A DNA stretch of 64,000 nucleotides from Streptomyces sp. NBC_01571 (lineage in GTDB: Bacteria > Actinomycetota > Actinomycetes > Streptomycetales > Streptomycetaceae): NCBI RefSeq assembly GCF_026339875.1, contig NZ_JAPEPZ010000001.1, forward strand, positions 4,030,001 through 4,094,000, read 5' to 3'. The first letter of the stretch is position 1; every line of letters begins with the position of its first letter. Under the pieces are notes generated by a model. It was not told the origin of the DNA. It made no database searches and saw only the letters and a program-made list of their open reading frames with translations. Shown here one piece after another: positions 36,681 to 45,877 of this stretch. A program made the position numbers and the translations under genes.

Positions 36681-37130
36681 CGACGGAGTAAGAGTCCCCC
36701 TAGAGTCCAACGGGAGCCTCACATAAGCTCTTCACAAGGCTCGCGCATCTTCCTTACGCTTGGCCCCCGATTCCCGTATCGGGGCTCTTGCGTATCTTCA
36801 GGACATACGCAAGAGACACAGATCACAGTGATGTGAACGTAACCAGCGAAGGGGTTCGTGAGTCTAAGTTGGCGATGCCAGGGACGTCTTGGGGGGCGTT
36901 TCTGACATCTGGGGATGTCTTGGGGGACGTTCCCGGAACTGCGTTGCCGGGGCACGTACACCGGGGAGCTTTGAGCGGCCCTCCCGTCGGTACGGGTCCC
37001 GGCAGATCGCACCGGAGCGCGCGGGAGCGCGCGCTAGCACGAAGAGTTCTGCTCGTTTTACTCGCAGCGATTCAGGCGCTGTCCACAGACGCCCGGCCGG
37101 ATCCCGTGGGGGGAATCCGCACCGGGACAA
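36681..37130. other. 450-bp leader-like intergenic region between copA and citrate synthase
   Basis: It contains no clear gene, but has features of a transcribed leader: a lower-GC stretch at 36720-36850, then GAAGGGG before a GTG (36858-36860) that opens a 15-codon mini-ORF (SLSWRCQGR...), and a second short frame starting ATG 36915 (MSWGTFPELRC..., 19 codons). Two 20-bp near-identical direct repeats lie across both mini-ORFs. The region ends in a strong hairpin terminator. A short regulatory RNA or peptide leader is possible. The function is unknown. Confidence 0.5.
36883..36933 (+). repeat. Near-identical 20-bp direct repeats in the copA-citrate synthase gap
   Basis: GACGTCTTGGGGGGCGTTTC (36883-36902) and GATGTCTTGGGGGACGTTCC (36914-36933) match at 17 of 20 positions with a 31-bp period, about three helical turns. 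Confidence 0.8.
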
Positions 37131-37183
37131 GGAAAGCGCCCTGACTGCCGGCCCGTGGGGGGACCGGTAGCAGGGCGCTTTCC
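37131..37183. terminator. Strong hairpin terminator facing the citrate synthase gene
   Basis: GGAAAGCGCCCTG (37131-37143) and CAGGGCGCTTTCC (37171-37183) form a perfect 13-bp stem. The 27-nt loop contains a second small stem, and GTTTTG follows on the plus strand. It can end both the plus-strand leader transcript and the citrate synthase mRNA, whose stop is 60 nt away. Confidence 0.85.
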
Positions 37184-37242
37184 GTTTTGCTCGGGTTGCT
37201 CGGTTTTGAACTCTTCGTACGGCTATGCCCGCAAGAAGATGA

Positions 37243-38532
37243 TCAGCGAGCCTCGACCGGCACGAAGTCGCGCTCGACGACACCCGTGTAGATCTGACGC
37301 GGACGGCCGATGCGGGAGCCGGGCTCCTTGATCATCTCGTGCCACTGGGCGATCCAGCCCGGGAGGCGGCCGAGCGCGAACAGGACCGTGAACATCTCGG
37401 TCGGGAAGCCCATGGCGCGGTAGATCAGACCCGTGTAGAAGTCCACGTTCGGGTAGAGGCTGCGCGAGACGAAGTAGTCGTCGGAGAGCGCGTGCTCCTC
37501 CAGCTTGAGCGCGATGTCCAGCAGCTCGTCGGACTTGCCGAGCGCCGAGAGGACATCGTGCGCGGCCGCCTTGATGATCTTCGCACGGGGGTCGAAGTTC
37601 TTGTAGACGCGGTGCCCGAAGCCCATCAGGCGGACGCCGTCCTCCTTGTTCTTCACCTTGCGGATGAAGGAGTCGACGTCGCCGCCGGAGGCCTGGATGC
37701 CCTCGAGCATCTCCAGCACCGACTGGTTGGCGCCACCGTGCAGCGGGCCCCAGAGGGCGGAGATGCCGGCGGAGATCGAGGCGAACATGTTCGCCTGCGA
37801 GGAGCCCACCAGACGCACGGTGGAGGTCGAACAGTTCTGCTCGTGGTCCGCGTGCAGGATGAGCAGCTTGTCGAGCGCGGAGACGACGACCGGGTCGAGC
37901 TCGTACTCCTGGGCGGGGACCGAGAAGGTCATGCGCAGGAAATTCTCGACGTACCCGAGGTCGTTGCGCGGGTAGACGAAGGGGTGGCCGATCGACTTCT
38001 TGTAGGCGTACGCCGCGATCGTCGGAAGCTTGGCGAGCAGGCGGATCGTCGAGAGGTGACGCTGCTTCTCGTCGAACGGGTTGTGGCTGTCCTGGTAGAA
38101 CGTCGACAGGGCGCTGACCACCGACGACAGCATCGCCATCGGGTGGGCGTCGCGCGGGAAGCCCTGGAAGAAGCGCTTGACGTCCTCGTGCAGCAGGGTG
38201 TGCTGCGTGATCTCGTTCTTGAAGGTGGAGAGCTCGTCCACGTTCGGCAGTTCGCCGTTGATCAGCAGCGAGGCCACCTCCAGGAAGGTGGAGCGCTCGG
38301 CCAGCTGCTCGATCGGGTAGCCGCGGTACCGGAGGATGCCCTGCTCACCGTCGAGATAGGTGATCGCGGATTTGTAGGCGGCGGTGTTGCCGTACCCGCT
38401 GTCCAGCGTCACCAGCCCGGTCTGGGCGCGGAGCTTCCCGATGTCGAAGCCCTTGTCGCCGACGCTGCTGTCGATCACCGGGTAGGTGTACTCGCCATCG
38501 CCGTACCGCAGTACTACAGAGTTGTCGCTCAC
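37243..38532 (-). CDS. citA: Citrate synthase (type II, hexameric)
   Basis: A 429-residue citrate synthase. Active-site regions are LILHADHEQNCSTSTVR (first His), WGPLHGGANQSVLEML (second catalytic His) and RLMGFGHRVYKNFDPRAKI with the Arg/Asp residues, and the final RPRQIYTG is typical of the family. It condenses acetyl-CoA and oxaloacetate to open the TCA cycle. I chose the GTG at 38530-38532 because GAGGG precedes it and the product begins SDNSVVLRYGDGEYTYPV with normal length. The 19-residue extension from the upstream ATG is probably not translated. In S. coelicolor the equivalent gene is citA. Confidence 0.95.
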   Translation of the reverse strand: MSDNSVVLRYGDGEYTYPVIDSSVGDKGFDIGKLRAQTGLVTLDSGYGNTAAYKSAITYLDGEQGILRYRGYPIEQLAERSTFLEVASLLINGELPNVDELSTFKNEITQHTLLHEDVKRFFQGFPRDAHPMAMLSSVVSALSTFYQDSHNPFDEKQRHLSTIRLLAKLPTIAAYAYKKSIGHPFVYPRNDLGYVENFLRMTFSVPAQEYELDPVVVSALDKLLILHADHEQNCSTSTVRLVGSSQANMFASISAGISALWGPLHGGANQSVLEMLEGIQASGGDVDSFIRKVKNKEDGVRLMGFGHRVYKNFDPRAKIIKAAAHDVLSALGKSDELLDIALKLEEHALSDDYFVSRSLYPNVDFYTGLIYRAMGFPTEMFTVLFALGRLPGWIAQWHEMIKEPGSRIGRPRQIYTGVVERDFVPVEAR

Positions 38533-38797
38533 GTCATCCCTCACCGACGTTGTGCCTCTTCTTCGAGGTGCCCTGACTGTCTCTACCATCCCCCATTTGG
38601 CCCTGGAGAGTGCACTCGGGGTCGACCATTGGGCCTATCGGCGGCACTCAGTGCCGCCAACCTGCTCATCCTGCCCCCCTTCGCCCTGGTTCCGGAAGTG
38701 GTGTGTGACCTTTACGACTCCTTTGATCGATCATTTTTTTGGGAGACCCGGCCGAGCGGTCCGGACGGGGTCGTGCCCGAGGACCGGCCGGAACCGG

Positions 38798-41086
38798 TCA
38801 GGGCCGGTGGGCCGGTTCCGGAGCGGGCACGTGGGACAGGGGGCGGCCCGCGAGACGGAAGGCCAGCGCCGTACCGCGTCTGCCGGCCGACACCGTGCGC
38901 ACGGCCTGGCCGATCGCCTTCCGGGAGCCGACGAGGACGACCAGCTTCTTGGCCCGGGTCACCGCCGTGTAGAGGAGGTTGCGCTGGAGCATCATCCAGG
39001 CCCCCGTGGTGACCGGGATCACCACCGCGGGGTACTCGCTGCCCTGGGAACGGTGGATCGTCACCGCGTACGCGTGGGCCAGCTCGTCCAGTTCGTCGAA
39101 GTCGTACGGGACCTCCTCGTCCTCGTCCGTCAGCACCGTCAGACGCTGTTCCACCGGGTCGAGCGAGGTCACGACGCCCACGGTGCCGTTGAAGACACCG
39201 TTCTCGCCCTTCTCGTAGTTGTTGCGGATCTGGGTGACCTTGTCGCCGACGCGGAAGACCCGGCCCCCGAAGCGCTTCTCGGCGAGCTCGGGACGCGCGG
39301 GCGTGATCGCCTGCTGGAGCAGGCCGTTGAGGGTGCCCGCGCCGGCCGGCCCCCGGTGCATCGGTGCCAGCACCTGCACGTCCCGGCGCGGGTCCAGCCC
39401 GAACTTGGCCGGAATCCGCCGCGCCACCACGTCCACCGTGAGCCGTCCGGTCTCCTCGGTGTCGTCCTCGACGAAGAGGAAGAAGTCCTTCAGGCCGTCG
39501 GTGACCGGGTGTTGCCCGGAGTTGATCCGGTGCGCGTTCGTCACCACCCCGGACTGCTGGGCCTGGCGGAAGATCCGGGTCAGACGGACCGACGGGACGG
39601 GGCCGCCCTCGGCGAGCAGGTCCCGCAGGACCTCGCCCGCGCCCACGCTGGGGAGTTGGTCCACGTCTCCCACGAACAGGAGGTGGGCGCCCGGCGGCAC
39701 CGCCTTGGCCAGCTTGTTGGCGAGCAGCAGGTCGAGCATGGAGGCCTCGTCCACGACCACCAGGTCGGCGTCCAGCGGCCGGTCCTTGTCGTACGCCGCG
39801 TCCCCGCCGGGCTTCAGCTCCAGCAGCCGGTGCACCGTCGAGGCCTCGGCGCCCGTCAGCTCGGCGAGCCGCTTGGCCGCGCGGCCCGTGGGCGCGGCGA
39901 GGACCACCTTCGCCCGCCTGGCGCGCGCCAGTTCGACGATCGAGCGGACCGTGAACGACTTGCCGCAGCCGGGGCCTCCGGTGAGCACGGCGACCTTCCT
40001 GGTCAGCGCCAGCCGTACGGCCTCCTCCTGCTCGGGCGCCAACTCCGCCCCCGTACGCCCCTTGAGCCAGGTCAGCGCCTTGTCCCAGGCCACGTCCCGG
40101 AACGCGGGCATCCGGTCCTGGTCGGTGCGCAGCAGCCGCAACAGCTGGGCGGAGAGGGAGAGTTCGGCGCGGTGGAAGGGCACCAGATAGACCGCCGTCA
40201 CCGGCTCGCCACCGTCGGGACCGGGCACCTTCTCGCGCACGACGCCGGGGTCCGCGTCGTCCTCCGGGGGTGCCGCGAGTTCGGCCAGGCACTCGATGAC
40301 CAGGCCCGTGTCCACCTGGAGGAGCTTCACCGCGTCCGCGATCAGCCGCTCCTCCGGGAGATAGCAGTGCCCCTGGTCGGTGGATTGCGAAAGGGCGTAC
40401 TGGAGGCCCGCCTTGACGCGCTCGGGGCTGTCGTGCGGGATGCCGACGGACCGGGCGATCCTGTCGGCGGTGAGGAAGCCGATGCCCCAGACGTCGGCGG
40501 CCAGGCGGTAGGGCTGGTTCCTGACCACCGAGATCGACGCGTCGCCGTACTTCTTGTAGATGCGGACCGCGATCGACGTCGACACCTCGACGCTCTGGAG
40601 GAAGAGCATGACCTCCTTGATGGCCTTCTGCTCCTCCCAGGCGTCGGCGATCTTCTTCGTCCGCTTGGGTCCGAGGCCGGGGACCTCGATGAGCCGCTTC
40701 GGCTCCTCCTCGATGATCCGGAGCGTGTCCAGTCCGAAGTGCTGGGTGATGCGGTCGGCGAAGACCGGGCCGATGCCCTTGACCAGGCCGGAGCCGAGGT
40801 AGCGGCGGATGCCCTGGACGGTGGCCGGGAGGACCGTCGTGTAGTTCTCCACCGTGAACTGCTTGCCGTACTGCGGGTGGGAGCCCCAGCGGCCCTCCAT
40901 CCGGAGGGACTCGCCGACCTGCGCGCCGAGCAGCGCGCCGACGACGGTCAGCAGATCTCCCGCGCCACGGCCGGTGTCCACGCGCGCGACCGTGTAGCCG
41001 CTCTCCTCGTTCGCGTACGTGATCCGCTCCAGTACGCCTTCGAGGACGGCCTGCTGCCGCGCCCCGGTCCCCTCCTGCTTGGACAT
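38798..41086 (-). CDS. recD2: RecD2-family ATP-dependent DNA helicase
   Basis: A 762-residue SF1B helicase of the RecD2 (RecBC-independent) type. An N-terminal OB-like domain and helix-hairpin-helix repeats (about 95-150, GIGPVFADRI and VPGLGPKRTKKIADAW) come first. Walker A is GGPGCGKS (370-377), Walker B is DLVVVDEASML, and late motifs include TVHRLL, FRQAQQSGVVTNAHRIN, and HRSQGSEYPAVVIP with YTAVTRAKKLVVLVG. RecD2 unwinds DNA 5' to 3' and aids repair and replication-fork stability. The ATG at 41086 gives MSKQEGTG. The frame is open further upstream but lacks a good start. Confidence 0.92.
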   Translation of the reverse strand: MSKQEGTGARQQAVLEGVLERITYANEESGYTVARVDTGRGAGDLLTVVGALLGAQVGESLRMEGRWGSHPQYGKQFTVENYTTVLPATVQGIRRYLGSGLVKGIGPVFADRITQHFGLDTLRIIEEEPKRLIEVPGLGPKRTKKIADAWEEQKAIKEVMLFLQSVEVSTSIAVRIYKKYGDASISVVRNQPYRLAADVWGIGFLTADRIARSVGIPHDSPERVKAGLQYALSQSTDQGHCYLPEERLIADAVKLLQVDTGLVIECLAELAAPPEDDADPGVVREKVPGPDGGEPVTAVYLVPFHRAELSLSAQLLRLLRTDQDRMPAFRDVAWDKALTWLKGRTGAELAPEQEEAVRLALTRKVAVLTGGPGCGKSFTVRSIVELARARRAKVVLAAPTGRAAKRLAELTGAEASTVHRLLELKPGGDAAYDKDRPLDADLVVVDEASMLDLLLANKLAKAVPPGAHLLFVGDVDQLPSVGAGEVLRDLLAEGGPVPSVRLTRIFRQAQQSGVVTNAHRINSGQHPVTDGLKDFFLFVEDDTEETGRLTVDVVARRIPAKFGLDPRRDVQVLAPMHRGPAGAGTLNGLLQQAITPARPELAEKRFGGRVFRVGDKVTQIRNNYEKGENGVFNGTVGVVTSLDPVEQRLTVLTDEDEEVPYDFDELDELAHAYAVTIHRSQGSEYPAVVIPVTTGAWMMLQRNLLYTAVTRAKKLVVLVGSRKAIGQAVRTVSAGRRGTALAFRLAGRPLSHVPAPEPAHRP

Positions 41087-41221
41087 GATCCGAAGGTACC
41101 CGCGGGGACCGACACCGCGGGCCCGGCCGGCTCGGGCGGCCCCTGAACGGGACGCGCCCTGCCGGACGGATTTCATCACGATCCGGTCTCAGAGGGTCTT
41201 TGGACCCTTGCCGCATGCCCG

Positions 41222-41257
41222 TGTAATCGATTCCAATCCTCCCTGTAATCGATTCCA
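41222..41257. promoter_or_regulatory. Two tandem LacI-type operators upstream of the ribose operon
   Basis: TGTAATCGATTCCA occurs exactly twice, at 41222-41235 and 41244-41257, 22 bp apart (two helical turns). Each copy has the palindromic core AATCGATT with a central CpG, typical of LacI-family sites. They lie 19-54 bp upstream of the lacI-type gene start, so autoregulation of the whole operon is likely. Confidence 0.85.
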
Positions 41258-41275
41258 CGAGGAGGTGGGGCGGTC

Positions 41276-42367
41276 ATGGCGAGCATCAAGGATGTCGCCG
41301 CGGAGGCGGGTGTGTCCGTCGCCACGGTCTCCCGTGTGCTGAACGACCACCCGTCGGTCAGCCCGGACGCACGCACCCGAGTGCTGACGGCCGTGGCGAA
41401 CCTGGGCTACCGCCCGAACGCCGTCGCCCGTTCGCTGCGCACCGACCAGACGCGCACCCTGGGCCTGGTCATCAGCGACGTGCTCAACCCGTACTTCACC
41501 GAACTGGCCCGCTCCGTCGAGGAGGAGGCCCGCGCCCTCGGCTACAGCGTGATCATCGGCAACGCCGACGAGCGGCCCGAGATCGAGGACCACCACGTAC
41601 GGACCCTGCTGGACCGGCGCATCGACGGTCTGCTGGTCTCCCCCACCGACGGCGGCTCCCCCGGGATGCTCGACGCGGCGCGCGCCGGTACCCCGATGGT
41701 CTTCGTGGACCGCTGGATCGCCGGCGTGGACGTACCCGTCGTACGGGCGGACGGACGCACGGCCGTACGTGACCTCGTGGCCCATCTGCACGGTCTCGGG
41801 CACCGCCGGCTCGCCATCATCGCGGGCCCGGCGGCGACCACCACCGGCAGTGAGCGCGTGGAGGCGTTCCGGGACGCGCTCGCCGCCCACGGCATCGCCC
41901 TGCCGGACGCCTACATCGGACAGGGCGACTTCCAGGCCGAGAGCGGGCGCCGCGCCACCGAACGGTTCCTGGACCTGGCCGAACCTCCCGAGGTCGTCTT
42001 CGCCGCCGACAACCTGATGGCGCTCGGCGCGCTGGACGCCGTCCGGGCACGTGGGCTGCGGGTGCCCGAGGACATCGCGCTCGCCGCCTTCGACGACATC
42101 CCGTGGTTCGTGCACACCGACCCCCCGATCACCGCGATCGCCCAGCCGACCGGCGAGCTGGGACGGGCCGCCGTACGCGCGCTCGTCGACCGGATCGAGG
42201 GGCGCCCCCCGCAGTCCGTCACCCTCCCCGCCCGTCTCGTCGTCCGCCGCTCGTGCGGCGAGCCGCCCCCGGTGCGGACGACGCCCGTACAACCGCCCCC
42301 CGCACAACCGACCCCACCAGAGACGACCCCCGCACAGCAGTCCCCCGTACAAAGGAGCCAGTCGTGA
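41276..42367 (+). CDS. LacI-family repressor of the ribose-type operon
   Basis: A 363-residue LacI/GalR regulator. The N-terminal HTH is IKDVAAEAGVSVATVSRVLN, the hinge helix is PNAVARSLRT, and the periplasmic-binding-like domain runs from about residue 62 to 340. The last 35 residues are a Pro/Gln/Thr-rich tail that looks unstructured. It begins with ATG behind GAGGAGG. As first gene of the operon, with two identical operators at its promoter, it probably controls uptake of ribose or a related sugar. Its TGA overlaps the GTG of rbsA. Confidence 0.93.
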   Translation: MASIKDVAAEAGVSVATVSRVLNDHPSVSPDARTRVLTAVANLGYRPNAVARSLRTDQTRTLGLVISDVLNPYFTELARSVEEEARALGYSVIIGNADERPEIEDHHVRTLLDRRIDGLLVSPTDGGSPGMLDAARAGTPMVFVDRWIAGVDVPVVRADGRTAVRDLVAHLHGLGHRRLAIIAGPAATTTGSERVEAFRDALAAHGIALPDAYIGQGDFQAESGRRATERFLDLAEPPEVVFAADNLMALGALDAVRARGLRVPEDIALAAFDDIPWFVHTDPPITAIAQPTGELGRAAVRALVDRIEGRPPQSVTLPARLVVRRSCGEPPPVRTTPVQPPPAQPTPPETTPAQQSPVQRSQS

Positions 42368-43923
42368 GCAACCAGGACGAGTTGCTGCGCATCGAGGGCA
42401 TTCGCAAGACCTTCCCCGGCGTGGTCGCGCTGGACAGCGTGGACTTCGATCTGCGCCGCGGCGAGGTGCACGTGCTGCTCGGCGAGAACGGCGCCGGCAA
42501 GAGCACGCTGATCAAGATGCTCTCCGGCGCCTACCAGCCCGACTCCGGGCGCGTCCTCGTGGACGGCGAGGAGGTGCGCATCCACGGGGCGCAGGACTCC
42601 GAGCGCCTCGGGATCGCGACCATCTACCAGGAGTTCAACCTCGTTCCCGATCTGACGGTCGCCGAGAACATCTTCCTGGGACGGCAGCCGCGCCGGTACG
42701 GGCTGATCGACCGCAGGACGATGGAGGCCGAGGCCGCCGCGCTGCTCGAACGGGTCGGCGTGAACGTGTCGCCGCGCGCGCGGGTGCGCGAACTCGGTAT
42801 CGCGCGCCTCCAGATGGTCGAGATCGCGAAGGCGCTGAGTCTGGACGCACGCGTCCTGATCATGGACGAGCCGACCGCGGTGCTCACCTCCGAAGAGGTC
42901 GAGAAACTCTTCGCCATCGTGCGCCAGCTGCGCGAGGACGGCGTCGGCATCGTCTTCATCACGCACCACCTGGAGGAGATCGCGGCCCTGGGAGACCGGG
43001 TCACGGTCATCCGCGACGGCAAGAGCGTCGGCCAGGTGCCCGCGACCACGCCCGAGGACGAACTGGTCCGCCTGATGGTGGGCCGTTCGATCGAACAGCA
43101 GTATCCGCGTGAGCGCCCCGAAGCCGGGACCGCCACGGAAGGCGCCGCCGGAACCGCGTTGCTGACCGTCGAGGGGCTGACCCGGGACGGTGTCTTCCAC
43201 GACGTGAGCTTCGAGGTGCGGGCCGGTGAGGTCGTCGGCATCGCGGGGCTCGTGGGTGCCGGACGTACGGAGGTCGTCCGCGCGGTCTTCGGCGCCGACC
43301 CCTACGACAAGGGCGCCGTGAAGGTCGCCGGAGCCGAGCTGCGCCGGCACGACGTGAACGCGGCGATGCGGGCCGGCATCGGGCTCGTCCCCGAGGACCG
43401 CAAGGGCCAGGGACTCCTCCTCGACGCCTCCGTCGAGGAGAACCTCGGCCTGGTCACCATGCGGGGCGCCACCCACGGCGGACTCGTCGATCTCAGGGGT
43501 CAGCGGGTGGCCGCCGCGCGGATCGCCGAGCAGCTCGGCGTCCGGATGGCCGGCCTCGGCCAGCACGTGCGCACCCTGTCCGGTGGCAACCAGCAGAAGG
43601 TCGTCATCGGCAAGTGGCTGCTGGCCGACACCAAGGTGCTGATCCTCGACGAGCCGACCCGCGGCATCGACGTCGGCGCCAAGGTCGAGATCTACCAGCT
43701 CGTCAACGAACTGACGGCCGCGGGCGCGGCCGTCCTGATGATCTCCAGCGATCTGCCCGAGGTGCTCGGCATGAGCGATCGGGTGCTGGTGATGGCCCAG
43801 GGCCGGATCGCGGGCGAGCTGTCCGCGGCCGAAGCCACGCAGGACTCCGTGATGGCACTCGCCGTCAGCACACCGACCACCAACAACTCCGAAACCGCTG
43901 TGGAGGGCTCCCGTGGCCACTGA
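42364..43923 (+). CDS. rbsA: Ribose-type ABC transporter ATP-binding protein (two ATPase domains)
   Basis: A 519-residue RbsA/MglA-type protein with two ABC domains. The first has Walker A GENGAGKST, a signature-like stretch in RELGIARLQMVEIAKAL and Walker B VLIMDEPTAVL. The second has degenerate Walker A GLVGAGRTE, signature LSGGNQQKVVIGKWL and Walker B VLILDEPTRGIDVG. The degenerate second Walker A is normal in this family. It powers sugar import with the fused permease/binding protein downstream. GTG 42364 overlaps the lacI stop (GTGA). Confidence 0.95.
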   Translation: MSNQDELLRIEGIRKTFPGVVALDSVDFDLRRGEVHVLLGENGAGKSTLIKMLSGAYQPDSGRVLVDGEEVRIHGAQDSERLGIATIYQEFNLVPDLTVAENIFLGRQPRRYGLIDRRTMEAEAAALLERVGVNVSPRARVRELGIARLQMVEIAKALSLDARVLIMDEPTAVLTSEEVEKLFAIVRQLREDGVGIVFITHHLEEIAALGDRVTVIRDGKSVGQVPATTPEDELVRLMVGRSIEQQYPRERPEAGTATEGAAGTALLTVEGLTRDGVFHDVSFEVRAGEVVGIAGLVGAGRTEVVRAVFGADPYDKGAVKVAGAELRRHDVNAAMRAGIGLVPEDRKGQGLLLDASVEENLGLVTMRGATHGGLVDLRGQRVAAARIAEQLGVRMAGLGQHVRTLSGGNQQKVVIGKWLLADTKVLILDEPTRGIDVGAKVEIYQLVNELTAAGAAVLMISSDLPEVLGMSDRVLVMAQGRIAGELSAAEATQDSVMALAVSTPTTNNSETAVEGSRGH

Positions 43924-45865
43924 CACGCTCAAGAGCACATCGGGCGCGAGTGGCGCCTCGGCGGTCCGCCGCCTCCTGCTCGACAACGGAGCGCTCACCG
44001 CGCTCATCGCCCTCGTCATCGCGATGGCGGCGCTGTCCGGCGACTTCCTGACGACGGACAACCTGCTCAACATAGGCGTCCAGGCAGCCGTGACCGCCAT
44101 CCTCGCCTTCGGCTCGACCTTCGTGATCGTCGCCGCCGGCATCGACCTGTCGGTCGGCTCGGTCGCCGCGCTCTCGGCGACCGTCCTCGCCTGGCTGGCG
44201 ACCTCGCAGGGTGTCCCGGTCTGGATCGCGGTGATCGTCTCGATCGCCGCCGGCATCGCCGTCGGACTGATCAACGGCGTGATGATCGCGTACGGGAAAC
44301 TGCCGCCGTTCATCGCGACGCTCGCCATGCTCTCGGTGGGCCGCGGCCTGTCCCTGGTGATCTCGCAGGGCAGCCCGATCGCCTTCCCCTCCTCGGTCTC
44401 GCACCTCGGTGACACCCTCGGCGGCTGGCTGCCCGTCCCGGTCCTCGTCATGGTCGCCATGGGCCTGATCACGGCCGTGATCCTCGGCCGTACGTACATC
44501 GGCCGCTCCATGTACGCCATCGGCGGCAACGAGGAGGCGGCCCGCCTCTCCGGCCTCCGGGTGAAGAAGCAGAAGCTCGCGATCTACGCCCTGTCGGGTC
44601 TGTTCGCGGCCGCCGCGGGCATCGTGCTCGCCTCCCGGCTCTCCTCCGCGCAGCCGCAGGCCGCGCAGGGCTACGAGCTGGACGCGATCGCCGCGGTCGT
44701 CATCGGCGGTGCCTCGCTCGCGGGCGGCACCGGCAAGGCGTCCGGCACGCTGATCGGCGCGCTGATCCTCGCGGTGCTGCGCAACGGCCTCAACCTGCTG
44801 TCCGTGTCCGCCTTCTGGCAGCAGGTCGTCATCGGTGTCGTGATCGCGCTCGCGGTGCTGCTCGACACGGTGCGGCGCAAGGCCGGGGCGACCCCGGCGC
44901 CCGCGGGGGCCGGTACACCGGGCAACCGGGGCAAGCAGGCGGCGACATACATCATCGCGGCCGTGGTCGCGGCGGCGATCGTCGGTGCGATGTCCTTCGT
45001 GCACGGCGGTTCCTCCTCGCCGGCGACGAAGAAGGTGGGCCTGTCGCTCTCCACCCTGAACAACCCCTTCTTCGTCCAGATCAAGGCGGGCGCGCAGCAG
45101 GAGGCGAAGAAGCTCGGTGTGCGCCTGACGGTCACCGACGCGCAGAACGACGCTTCCCAGCAGGCCAACCAGCTGCAGAACTTCACCAGTTCGGGCCTCG
45201 GTTCGATCATCGTCAACCCGGTGGACTCGGACGCGGCGGGCCCGGCGGTCCGCTCGGCGAACAAGGCCGGCATCCCCGTCATCGGTGTCGACCGGGGGGT
45301 GAACAAGGCGAACACGGCCGCGCTCGTCGCCTCCGACAACATCGCGGGCGGCAAGCTGGGCGCCAAGGCGCTGGCCGAGAAGCTGGGCGGCAAGGGCAAG
45401 ATCGTGATCCTGCAGGGTCTGGCGGGCACGTCCGCGAGCCGTGAGCGGGGCGCGGGCTTCGCCGAGGGCCTGAAGGCCTACCCCGGCATCAAGGTCGTCG
45501 CCCGGCAGCCCGCGGACTTCGACCGCACCAAGGGCCTCGACGTGATGACGAACCTGCTCCAGGCGCACCCCGACGTCCAGGGTGTCTTCGCCGAGAACGA
45601 CGAGATGGCGCTCGGCGCGCTCAAGGCGCTCGGTTCCAAGGCCGGCAAGTCCGTCTCGGTCATCGGCTTCGACGGCACCCCCGACGGACTGAAGGCGGTC
45701 AAGAACGGCACGCTGTACGCCTCCGTGGCCCAGCAGCCGACGGAGCTCGGCCGGATCGCGGTGGAGAACGCGCTCAAGTCCGCCGAGGGCAAGAAGGTCG
45801 AGAAGACCGTGATGGTGCCGGTGAAGGTGGTCACGGCGCAGAACGTGGCCGGGTTCACCGGCTGA
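43913..45865 (+). CDS. Fused ribose-type permease (RbsC) and substrate-binding protein (RbsB)
   Basis: A 650-residue fusion. Residues 20-320 are an RbsC-type permease with about 8-10 TM helices and the cytoplasmic coupling motif (AGGTGKASGTLIGALILAVL). Residues 323-342 are a basic, Ala/Pro/Gly-rich cytoplasmic linker. A new TM follows (343-361), and residues 374-650 are a complete type-I sugar-binding domain (VGLSLSTLNNPFFVQIKAGA, SDNIAGG, VSVIGFDGTP). The linker, TM and binding-domain order puts the binding domain outside and tethered to its own channel. No separate rbsB is present. GTG 43913 with GGAGGG 5 nt upstream is coupled to rbsA by overlap. Confidence 0.95.
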   Translation: MATDTLKSTSGASGASAVRRLLLDNGALTALIALVIAMAALSGDFLTTDNLLNIGVQAAVTAILAFGSTFVIVAAGIDLSVGSVAALSATVLAWLATSQGVPVWIAVIVSIAAGIAVGLINGVMIAYGKLPPFIATLAMLSVGRGLSLVISQGSPIAFPSSVSHLGDTLGGWLPVPVLVMVAMGLITAVILGRTYIGRSMYAIGGNEEAARLSGLRVKKQKLAIYALSGLFAAAAGIVLASRLSSAQPQAAQGYELDAIAAVVIGGASLAGGTGKASGTLIGALILAVLRNGLNLLSVSAFWQQVVIGVVIALAVLLDTVRRKAGATPAPAGAGTPGNRGKQAATYIIAAVVAAAIVGAMSFVHGGSSSPATKKVGLSLSTLNNPFFVQIKAGAQQEAKKLGVRLTVTDAQNDASQQANQLQNFTSSGLGSIIVNPVDSDAAGPAVRSANKAGIPVIGVDRGVNKANTAALVASDNIAGGKLGAKALAEKLGGKGKIVILQGLAGTSASRERGAGFAEGLKAYPGIKVVARQPADFDRTKGLDVMTNLLQAHPDVQGVFAENDEMALGALKALGSKAGKSVSVIGFDGTPDGLKAVKNGTLYASVAQQPTELGRIAVENALKSAEGKKVEKTVMVPVKVVTAQNVAGFTG

Positions 45866-45877
45866 GCCGACCGGCGA

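Noticed and set aside
36788..37144. 118-codon plus-strand frame in the copA-citrate synthase gap
   Set aside because: No clear ribosome-binding site at its ATG and no motif. The mini-ORFs with GAAGGGG upstream fit better, though a coding role is still uncertain.
38788..38824. CCGGAACCGG / CCGGTTCCGG inverted repeat at the end of the RecD2 gene
   Set aside because: It overlaps the last codons of the helicase. It could assist termination, but the stem is short and partly coding, so it is not listed as a terminator.
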